Below, in pieces: positions 58,009 through 64,000 of a stretch of 64,000 nt of DNA; position 1 is the first letter of the stretch; each line of letters opens with the position of its first letter. This DNA comes from Roseivirga sp. E12 (GTDB lineage: Bacteria > Bacteroidota > Bacteroidia > Cytophagales > Cyclobacteriaceae). The notes under the pieces were generated by a model, which saw only the letters and a program-made list of their open reading frames with translations, searched no databases and was not told where the DNA came from. The stretch is taken from assembly GCF_017592825.1 (NCBI RefSeq), contig NZ_JAGFMD010000004.1, positions 186,001 through 250,000 of the forward strand. The letters are read 5' to 3'. The position numbers and the translations under genes were made by a program.

Positions 58009-59457
58009 TTAGTAAATAGCTGGGATGAGCGTTTGTGATAGGATCACAAGCAAGATGATAGCAATGACGTTTAAGAAAATACCTGCGCGCATCATGTCTT
58101 TAATCCGTATCATTCCACTAGAGAAGACAATGGCGTTTGGCGGGGTTGAGATGGGCATCATAAAGGCATAACTGGCTGCCAGTGTAACAGGCATAGTTAA
58201 ATACATAGGGTTGATATTCAGACTGACCGAAATGCCAATGACCACTGGTACAAAGATGACGGTTAGGGCTACATTGCTCATTAGTTCGGTCATAAAGAGC
58301 ATAAATGCTGTGAGTCCTGCAATCAATAATATTGGAGAGATATCCCCATTGCCAGCAATAGTTTCGCCTACCACCTGAACGATATTTGACTTCTCCATTG
58401 CCTTGGCAAGGGTCAGCCCCCCTCCAAAAAGTAACAGTATACCCCAAGGTAGTCTTGATGTATATTCCCATTCTAAAAGGAATTTGGTTTTCTTGATTTC
58501 AAGGGGAGTGATAAACATAAGTATACCTCCCGCAATGGCTATGATCGAATCATTGAGAAGGTTGGTATCAAACCAGTTGTTAATGCTTCCACGTAAGATC
58601 CAGGTAAGGGCAGTCGCTACAAAGATGACAGCTACTCTCTTTTCTGCCTTACTAATCTTGCCAAGTTCCGACAGCTGATCGTCAATCACTTGTGCTGATT
58701 CAGAGAGCTTGGCAATACCACTTGGGTAAAGGATTCTGGTAATCAGTAAATAAGTAACCGTAAGCATGATGAGGCAAATGGGCAAGCCTACACTCAAGTA
58801 CTTAGCAAAGGTGACTTCAGTATTAAGCATATCGCTCATAAACCCAACCCAGGCCACATTTGGAGGGGTGCCTATGATGGTCGCTGTACCGCCTATGTTG
58901 GCAGCATATGCAATGCCAAGCATCAAAGACAACGCAAAGCGCTTCTTACCTTTCTCTGAGGCCTGATCAATCCCCAATAAGTTGATGATGGATAGGCCAA
59001 TGGGTAGCATCATCACTGTAGTGGCAGTATTGCTGATCCACATGGAGATAAATGCCGTGGTTAGCATGAAGCCCAGTATTATACCGTTGGGGTTTGTGCC
59101 TGTAAGCTTGATTAGGTTCAGTGCTATTCGTTTATGCAGATTGTGACGTTCCATGGCGAGCCCTAGCATAAATCCGCCCATAAAAAGGAAGATGATCTTG
59201 TTGGCATAGGGTGCTGTGGCTTCATCGACCGTAAAAATTCCAGTCAAGGGGAACAAGACGATCGGTAGAAGGGCGGTGACGGCAATGGGCGCTGCCTCGG
59301 TAATCCACCAAACGACCATCCATGCTGCAACTGCGATAACCTTCCAGGCATCAGGACTCAGTGAAGAAGATGGGCTCCAGAGAATGATTATTGCAAAAAG
59401 TGCTGGGCCGGCTATTAAACCGAAGATTTTAGCACCGTGAAATTCAGGCTGTCTCAA
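58009..59457 (-). CDS. SLC13/DASS-family sodium:anion symporter
   Basis: This is a 482-residue carrier of the divalent-anion:Na+ symporter family, which includes dicarboxylate carriers. About 11-12 TM helices are visible. The two signature SNT-type loops are present: MWISNTATTVMMLPIGLSI near 135-155 and MSNVALTVIFVPVVIGIS near 395. GIAYAANIGGTATIIGTPPN near 180 and SYAFMMPISTPPNAIVFSSG near 425 also fit. The only canonical start is TTG at 59457. Substrate probably succinate- or citrate-like, or sulfate; unproven. Confidence 0.92.
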   Translation of the reverse strand: MRQPEFHGAKIFGLIAGPALFAIIILWSPSSSLSPDAWKVIAVAAWMVVWWITEAAPIAVTALLPIVLFPLTGIFTVDEATAPYANKIIFLFMGGFMLGLAMERHNLHKRIALNLIKLTGTNPNGIILGFMLTTAFISMWISNTATTVMMLPIGLSIINLLGIDQASEKGKKRFALSLMLGIAYAANIGGTATIIGTPPNVAWVGFMSDMLNTEVTFAKYLSVGLPICLIMLTVTYLLITRILYPSGIAKLSESAQVIDDQLSELGKISKAEKRVAVIFVATALTWILRGSINNWFDTNLLNDSIIAIAGGILMFITPLEIKKTKFLLEWEYTSRLPWGILLLFGGGLTLAKAMEKSNIVQVVGETIAGNGDISPILLIAGLTAFMLFMTELMSNVALTVIFVPVVIGISVSLNINPMYLTMPVTLAASYAFMMPISTPPNAIVFSSGMIRIKDMMRAGIFLNVIAIILLVILSQTLIPAIY

Positions 59458-59937
59458 TATTATAGGTTTTGCAATAGCTCAGTAATGGAAGAAGGTGACG
59501 ATCTCGATTACTGGAACTTCTAATTTGTGACAAAAGATAAAGGAATGAATAGAATTATCATATGACCACTTGTCCCAATGGCAGCGCTTAAGTCGGAGGA
59601 GAAATGACTAGGCTCAATAATAGTTAACAAATACTTGAAGAATCTGAGTTGGAAATAAATAGAAAGAGCCCCGATATATCGGGGCCCTCTCATCTTCAAC
59701 CTTAAAATACTAAAAACTAACTAACTATGTTTAAATCGCTCTCTCATAGAATTTAATTCTGATCTCGCTTCACTTACCTATCAATTTTAGAATTAACTTC
59801 TGCAATATAGACGCTGGCTTGCTTCAAATAGTTTCAATAAGTTGCTCCTTTTTTTAGTTAAAAAGCGTTAAACGGAATACGACCCATTTTATGGGTGCAT
59901 CTTCCAGATTAAAGGGAGTTTCTTGAGAGATATTCTC
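59458..59937. other. gene-free region with a perfect palindrome
   Basis: No gene is supported here. It holds GCCCCGATATATCGGGGC (59668-59685), an exact 18-bp palindrome. On the minus strand it is followed by a pyrimidine-rich stretch (TCTTTCTATTTATTTCC), so it could end a small RNA from the region to its right. A smaller hairpin ACCCAT/ATGGGT lies at 59882-59896. The SLC13 promoter is not clear. Confidence 0.45.
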
Positions 59938-59968
59938 TTTGGTCAAGCCATATTATATTCTATTTTTG
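59938..59968 (+). promoter_or_regulatory. sucD promoter
   Basis: TTTG (59938-59941) and TATTTTTG (59961-59968) match the Bacteroidota -33 and -7 elements with a 19-bp spacer, exactly the consensus arrangement. The start codon is 22 bp downstream. Confidence 0.8.
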
Positions 59969-59990
59969 CGTCAAAATTAAACCCACTGCG

Positions 59991-60866
59991 ATGAGCGTTT
60001 TAGTGAATAATGATTCGAAAGTGATTGTACAAGGATTTACAGGTTCTGAAGGTACATTTCACGCAGGTCAAATGATTGAATATGGTACCAATGTAGTTGG
60101 TGGAGTGACTCCAGGAAAAGGTGGTCAAACTCACTTAGAAAAGCCTGTTTTCAACACTGTTGAAGACGCTGTAACTGACACAGGTGCCAATGTATCGATA
60201 ATCTTTGTGCCTCCTGCTTTTGCTGCAGATGCTATTATGGAAGCTGCGGATGCTGGCATTAAAGTTATCATCGCTATTACAGAAGGTATTCCTGTAAAGG
60301 ATATGGTTTACGCCAAGGAATACATCCAAGGAAAAGACGTTACGCTTGTTGGACCTAACTGCCCTGGAGTTATCACCCCTGGCGAAGCGAAAGTGGGTAT
60401 TATGCCAGGTTTTGTTTTCAAGAAAGGAAGAGTAGGCTTGGTTTCTAAGTCAGGTACCTTGACTTACGAAGCAGCTGATCAATTGGCTAAAGCTGGATTG
60501 GGTATTTCTACTGCTATTGGTATTGGTGGTGACCCAATCATTGGAACACCTACTAAGAATGCGGTTGAAATGTTGATGGAAGATCCAGAGACTGATGCAA
60601 TAGTGATGATAGGTGAGATTGGTGGTAATTATGAAGCTCTAGCAGCTGAGTACATTCAGAGCACGGGTAACAAGAAACCAGTGGTTGGATTCATCGCTGG
60701 TCAGACAGCACCTCCAGGTAGAAGAATGGGACATGCCGGTGCGATTATCGGTGGAGCAGAAGATACTGCAGAAGCTAAAATGAGAATTATGGAAGCTTGT
60801 GGCATTCACGTTGCCAAATCACCTGCTGATATTGGTGAAACAATGGCAAAAGTCTTGAAAGGTTAA
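59991..60866 (+). CDS. sucD: succinate-CoA ligase subunit alpha
   Basis: SucD is the phosphohistidine-forming subunit of succinyl-CoA synthetase in the TCA cycle. The 291 residues show the CoA-binding [20 protein letters not shown] near 15, [20 protein letters not shown] near 121, [14 protein letters not shown] near 152 and the phosphohistidine loop GHAGAIIGG near 247 before APPGRRM. The beta subunit gene sucC is not adjacent, as in several Bacteroidota. It has its own clear promoter and a strong terminator. Confidence 0.97.
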   Translation: MSVLVNNDSKVIVQGFTGSEGTFHAGQMIEYGTNVVGGVTPGKGGQTHLEKPVFNTVEDAVTDTGANVSIIFVPPAFAADAIMEAADAGIKVIIAITEGIPVKDMVYAKEYIQGKDVTLVGPNCPGVITPGEAKVGIMPGFVFKKGRVGLVSKSGTLTYEAADQLAKAGLGISTAIGIGGDPIIGTPTKNAVEMLMEDPETDAIVMIGEIGGNYEALAAEYIQSTGNKKPVVGFIAGQTAPPGRRMGHAGAIIGGAEDTAEAKMRIMEACGIHVAKSPADIGETMAKVLKG

Positions 60867-60883
60867 TAGAAAAAGAATTTATG

Positions 60884-60918
60884 AAAAAGCCTTCCGATTA
60901 GTCGGAAGGCTTTTTTTT
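60884..60918. terminator. bidirectional intrinsic terminator
   Basis: AAAAAGCCTTCCGA and TCGGAAGGC flank a 4-nt loop (stem 60889-60910), with T8 on the plus strand and T5 on the minus strand. It ends sucD and the small minus-strand gene that lies 7 bp to the right. Confidence 0.92.
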
Positions 60919-60924
60919 ATGCAC

Positions 60925-61017
60925 TTAGAATAATAAGATCAAACTTATGACCACCAACAAGAGCAATAATTCGAATTGCTTAGATACCTGTTGAACAGCC
61001 TTGGCTAAAATGTTCAT
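60925..61017 (-). CDS. 30-aa hydrophobic peptide
   Basis: ATG at 61017 opens a 30-codon frame: a polar N-terminal half (MNILAKAVQQVSKQFE) and a fully hydrophobic C-terminal half (LLLLLVVISLILLF). The stop is followed at once by the shared terminator, and a promoter-like pair lies upstream (61165-61195). The shape is that of small inner-membrane peptides such as type I toxins or stress peptides. I do not recognise it; conservation would decide. Confidence 0.45.
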   Translation of the reverse strand: MNILAKAVQQVSKQFELLLLLVVISLILLF

Positions 61018-61089
61018 GATTACATGGTTTTGGTTGATTATTCAATTAAACAAGTGCGTGTGTGTTCGATTGGCCATTGTGTAAGAGGA

Positions 61090-61110
61090 GGGGTCACCTT
61101 CCGTGACCCC
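61090..61110 (-). other. leader hairpin of the 30-aa peptide unit
   Basis: GGGGTCAC (61090-61097) pairs with GTGACCCC (61103-61110), an exact 8-bp stem with a 5-nt loop, in the presumed 5' leader of the minus-strand 30-codon gene. It has no T-tract. Confidence 0.5.
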
Positions 61111-61164
61111 GAATCCAAGAGACTCAACTAAATCAGACTACTATTGAATCTTTACTGACTATAT

Positions 61165-61195
61165 CAAAGTTGATGTTTTCAATGAGGCAGGACAA
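61165..61195 (-). promoter_or_regulatory. promoter-like site for the 30-aa peptide unit
   Basis: On the minus strand TTG (61195-61193) and CAACTTTG (61172-61165) are 20 bp apart. The second matches the -7 element except for its first base. Transcription would begin near 61158 and give a leader of about 140 nt. Confidence 0.4.
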
Positions 61196-61240
61196 TACCT
61201 AGTTTTGGGTATTTTTAATTTGACCCTTGAATGGCCGCAT

Positions 61241-61279
61241 AAAAAAAGTCGAATAGAGCGATCACTCTATTCGACTTTT
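61241..61279 (-). terminator. intrinsic terminator of rny
   Basis: AAAAGTCGAATAGAG (61244-61258) and CTCTATTCGACTTTT (61265-61279) form a 15-bp stem with a 6-nt loop and T7 on the minus strand, 24 bp after the rny stop. Confidence 0.93.
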
Positions 61280-61302
61280 AGTCTCCTAAGTTTTAGAAAC
61301 GT

Positions 61303-62868
61303 CTATTTCGCGTAGTTAACTGCACGCATCTCGCGTATTACAGTTACTTTAATTTGACCTGGGTACTGCATCTCTTTTTCGATCTTCTGAGAGATATCAA
61401 ATGACAACTGGCCAGCCAATGTATCGGTCACTGATTCCGCATCTACCATTACCCTCAATTCTCGACCTGCTTGAATAGCATAGCATTTATTAACACCGTC
61501 AAAACCGAGAGCAAGTGCTTCCAAGTCTTTAAGGCGTTTGATGTATGACTCCATTACCTCTCTTCTGGCCCCAGGTCTAGCACCAGAGATTGCATCACAG
61601 GCTTGTACCAAAGGAGAAATCATCGATGTCATTTCTACCTCATCATGGTGGGCGCCAATGGCATTACACACTTCGGGATGCTCTTTGTACTTTTTGGCTA
61701 GCTCCATTCCTAAAATTGCGTGTGGCAATTCAGGTTCTTCTGGCCATACTTTGCCAATGTCATGTAATAGTCCAGCACGCTTGGCGCGCTTAGTATTCAA
61801 TCCTAATTCTGAGGCCATTGTAGCGCAGAGGTTGGCTACCTCTCTAGAGTGCTGTAAAAGGTTTTGCCCATACGATGATCTAAATCGCATGCGACCGACC
61901 ATTTTAATCAATTCTGGGTGGAGGCCATGAATGCCAAGGTCTATGACAGTTCTCTCACCAATTTCTGAGATCTCTTCTTCAATGTTTTTTGTGGTCTTAG
62001 CCACAACCTCCTCAATACGTGCAGGGTGTATTCTGCCATCAGTTACTAGCCTATGTAAGGATAGTCTTGCAATTTCACGTCTTACTGGGTCAAAGCCAGA
62101 GATGATGATCGCTTCTGGAGTATCATCAACAATGATCTCTACACCAGTTGCTGCTTCCAGAGCTCGAATGTTTCTTCCTTCTCGGCCAATGATTTTACCT
62201 TTGATATCATCACTTTCAATATTGAAAATAGAAACACAGTTTTCAATGGCATGCTCAGTAGCTGTTCTTTGAATAGACTCGATAACGATCTTCTTAGCCT
62301 CTTTTGCACCAGAGAGTTTCGCTTCATCAATTATATCTTTAACGAGTGCGGAAGCCTTTGATTCAGCCTCGTCTTTCAGCGTCTCGATCAATTGTTCTCG
62401 TGCATCATCAGCAGAAAGGTTAGCCACCTTTTCTAAGGCTTTTACTTTAGCCTCTACTTTACTTTCTAACTCTTCCTTGCGCTTCTTGACAATTTCTAAC
62501 TGAGCCTCGACATTCTCTTTCATGCTATCGAGTTCAGCCTCTTTTCGGCTGATGTTTTCTTGCAGGCTTGATATTTTGGACTCTCGCTGCTTTAACTTAT
62601 TCTCGTTAGTGATGATTTGATTTTTCTTGCGATTGGCTTCTTCTTCGAAGTCGGCCTTTATCTTAAGGTACTTTTCGCGCGCTTCGAGTATTTTGTCTTT
62701 TTTGATGCTTTCAGCCGTTATCTGAGCCTCTTTGATCAATAATTTACTTTTCTCCTCTATTTCTGAAACGGCCTTCTTGTTGGCTTTTTGCAAAGCAACA
62801 CGTCCCAGAAAAAGCCCGATAGCCAATGCTCCAATGGCTATTAGTACTATTGTAAGTGTATCTCCCAT
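61303..62868 (-). CDS. rny: ribonuclease Y
   Basis: RNase Y is a membrane-anchored endoribonuclease that starts mRNA decay. An N-terminal TM helix ([17 protein letters not shown]), a long coiled coil near 30-200, a KH domain near 215-275 ([20 protein letters not shown]) and an HD domain with [20 protein letters not shown] near 335 and LLHDIGKV near 366 are all present; 521 residues is normal. It lies 49 bp downstream of zapA in the usual Bacteroidota order. Confidence 0.97.
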   Translation of the reverse strand: MGDTLTIVLIAIGALAIGLFLGRVALQKANKKAVSEIEEKSKLLIKEAQITAESIKKDKILEAREKYLKIKADFEEEANRKKNQIITNENKLKQRESKISSLQENISRKEAELDSMKENVEAQLEIVKKRKEELESKVEAKVKALEKVANLSADDAREQLIETLKDEAESKASALVKDIIDEAKLSGAKEAKKIVIESIQRTATEHAIENCVSIFNIESDDIKGKIIGREGRNIRALEAATGVEIIVDDTPEAIIISGFDPVRREIARLSLHRLVTDGRIHPARIEEVVAKTTKNIEEEISEIGERTVIDLGIHGLHPELIKMVGRMRFRSSYGQNLLQHSREVANLCATMASELGLNTKRAKRAGLLHDIGKVWPEEPELPHAILGMELAKKYKEHPEVCNAIGAHHDEVEMTSMISPLVQACDAISGARPGARREVMESYIKRLKDLEALALGFDGVNKCYAIQAGRELRVMVDAESVTDTLAGQLSFDISQKIEKEMQYPGQIKVTVIREMRAVNYAK

Positions 62869-62917
62869 AGGTATTTATAGTCTATACAGGAGAAGAAATG
62901 TAGAGTTGAAATTGAGC

Positions 62918-63205
62918 CTAAGAGATGGCGTCTTTGATCATTTGATTTAGCGATTGAATCTTGTCTTCTGCGGTGCTATCGATTGCACCCGAGGACTCTT
63001 CAGTTTTCAATTTGGCAACCATACAGTCAAATGCGACCATGGCTAACAAATCCTCTTTATCGTCAATACCGAACTTTTCTCGGTAAGATTTTAATTGATC
63101 ATTGATGTATTTACCAGCAGTACGTACCCGTTCTTCTTCGTCCGGTTTCACCTTCATGGGGTACTCACGGTCTCCTATTTTTAATCTTACTGATAGAAGA
63201 TCCAT
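62918..63205 (-). CDS. zapA: cell division protein ZapA
   Basis: ZapA promotes FtsZ bundling at midcell. The 95-residue protein has the family layout: an N-terminal strand pair (LLSVRLKIGDREYPMKVKPD), EERVRTAGKYINDQLKSYRE and a C-terminal coiled-coil helix (LLAMVAFDCMVAKLKTEESS). It lies between the coiled-coil gene (13 bp) and rny. Confidence 0.93.
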   Translation of the reverse strand: MDLLSVRLKIGDREYPMKVKPDEEERVRTAGKYINDQLKSYREKFGIDDKEDLLAMVAFDCMVAKLKTEESSGAIDSTAEDKIQSLNQMIKDAIS

Positions 63206-63218
63206 CTATTTATGTGGC

Positions 63219-63512
63219 TTAGCTCAGATGCGAAATGCATCTGTCTATCTCTTTAATGTACTCGTTTAACTTCAGTTTCAACTCAGCAGATTCTTCCTTC
63301 TCTACTGTAGTGCTTGATACAATTTTAGCGATTTTATCCTGATTTTGAAAATCAGATAACTGTGCCTTCAAATGCTCAACTTCGGCTTGAAGCTGACTAT
63401 TTTTCTGTTGCAATTGATCCTTAGCTTCTCTCTCTTTTTGTTGTGAATTAATCAGTGACTTGAGATTGTTCTCAAGCTGATTAAGCTTTTGGTCAATTGA
63501 TTCAGTGGCCAT
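63219..63512 (-). CDS. small coiled-coil protein upstream of zapA
   Basis: This 97-residue protein is almost entirely coiled coil (LNQLENNLKSLINSQQKERE, then LQQKNSQLQAEVEHLKAQLS). Its ATG overlaps the pheT stop by one base, and zapA follows after 13 bp. By position and shape it resembles ZapB-like division proteins, but no direct homology can be claimed. Confidence 0.78.
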   Translation of the reverse strand: MATESIDQKLNQLENNLKSLINSQQKEREAKDQLQQKNSQLQAEVEHLKAQLSDFQNQDKIAKIVSSTTVEKEESAELKLKLNEYIKEIDRCISHLS

Positions 63513-64000
63513 TATTTTCTAATTATTGCACCTAGTTCTCTTTCAAATCCTTGCATGAGGCGGCTCATCGTTTTATCAATGACTTTGTCATTCAAGGTCT
63601 TTTCTTGGTCTTGTAAAAAGAAGCTTATTGCATAAGCTTTTTGATTCTCACCAATTTTATCGCCTTCATAAACGTCAAAAACACTCGTTCTTGTAATGAG
63701 TTGTCTTTCGAGTTTTAAGGCAAGTTTCCTAATCTGGTCAAAATTTATCGCTTTGTCAACAACTAATGATAAGTCTCTTTTAACTTCTGGGAACTTCGAG
63801 ATAGGCTTGAAGTCGACTCCCAGCGGATACAATGACTTAAGGAAGTCCCAATCAATGTCAGCCATGAATACTTCTTGCTTAACATCACACTGCTTGGTCA
63901 GCTTAGTATTGACCTTGCCCATAGATAACAATGGTTTCTTGCGGGTAGAAACTGTAAGGCCGTAAGCAAACAGATCGCTGTCGGTTTCTGCCGTTTCGTA
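63512..64000 (-). CDS. pheT: phenylalanyl-tRNA synthetase beta subunit, 3' part
   Basis: The frame is open to the right edge of the window, so this is only the C-terminal part (about 162 codons) of PheT. It contains the end of the catalytic-like domain (FAYGLTVSTRKKPL, then CDVKQEVFMADIDWDFL) and the ferredoxin-fold anticodon-binding domain FDX-ACB (ISKFPEVKRDLSLVVDKAIN near the start, RLMQGFERELGAIIRK at the end). The apparent TTG start at 63931 is inside the gene. Charges tRNA-Phe with the alpha subunit. Confidence 0.92.
   Translation of the reverse strand, partial: YETAETDSDLFAYGLTVSTRKKPLLSMGKVNTKLTKQCDVKQEVFMADIDWDFLKSLYPLGVDFKPISKFPEVKRDLSLVVDKAINFDQIRKLALKLERQLITRTSVFDVYEGDKIGENQKAYAISFFLQDQEKTLNDKVIDKTMSRLMQGFERELGAIIRK

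Overview
The window is chromosomal DNA of a Bacteroidota bacterium, most probably a marine-type member of the Cytophagales (Roseivirga/Fulvivirga/Reichenbachiella-like; the genus is a guess). The evidence is the gliding-motility lipoprotein gldH, an RskA-type ECF sigma/anti-sigma pair, SusC-like TonB receptors with carboxypeptidase-regulatory N-termini, PadR regulators paired with FtsX-like permeases carrying an N-terminal prefix domain, a LytS/LytTR two-component pair, the pheT - coiled-coil gene - zapA - rny order, and -7 promoter elements of the TAnnTTTG type before thiL, lpdA and sucD. GC content is moderate and looks even. I see no rRNA, tRNA, CRISPR array, prophage or intact insertion sequence.

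Layout. 0-5.4 kb: recQ, purD, ricT and gldH on the plus strand. 5.4-9.4 kb: a very large superfamily I helicase on the minus strand. 9.4-14.3 kb: SDR oxidoreductase, thiL, a membrane J-domain protein, a class IV aminotransferase and three small conserved proteins. 14.4-17.3 kb: PadR/FtsX-permease pair 1. 17.4-19.3 kb: a cystathionine-gamma-synthase-family enzyme divergent from an Lrp/AsnC regulator. 19.2-25.6 kb: DoxX-like membrane proteins, a TPR lipoprotein, a VWA-like membrane protein and fabG. 25.8-28.6 kb: lpdA and an ECF sigma/anti-sigma pair.

28.5-30.8 kb is accessory-looking. It holds three co-oriented REP-like palindromic elements bounding two unknown membrane genes and a heavily structured, gene-poor stretch with a terminator/antiterminator-like fold upstream of a 53-codon membrane ORF. 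30.8-39.2 kb is an envelope block on the minus strand: a TonB receptor with a Cys-x-x-Cys plug plus a thioredoxin-like protein, preceded by a DtxR/MntR-like palindrome; then a cluster of fasciclin, two half-length DUF4331 proteins, a TPR lipoprotein and a second TonB receptor. This second cluster is the best candidate here for an undescribed system.

39.3-48.8 kb: a DUF2721 protein, a MarR regulator with a perfect 26-bp palindrome, a GDPD / threonine aldolase / lactonase-fold operon, an oxidoreductase, a DinB-like protein, an NTF2-like lipoprotein, the LytTR pair and an alpha/beta hydrolase. 49.0-52.1 kb: PadR/FtsX pair 2, whose promoter carries twin operator-like boxes like those of pair 1. 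52.2-59.5 kb: rarA, secreted and membrane proteins of unknown role, an M28 peptidase, a nitroreductase and an SLC13-family carrier. 59.5-64 kb: sucD, a tiny hydrophobic-peptide locus between terminators, rny, zapA, a coiled-coil protein and the 3' part of pheT, which runs off the window.

Most of the window is core metabolism and envelope biology. Genes are tightly packed, and five convergent pairs overlap at their 3' ends in the first 21.5 kb.
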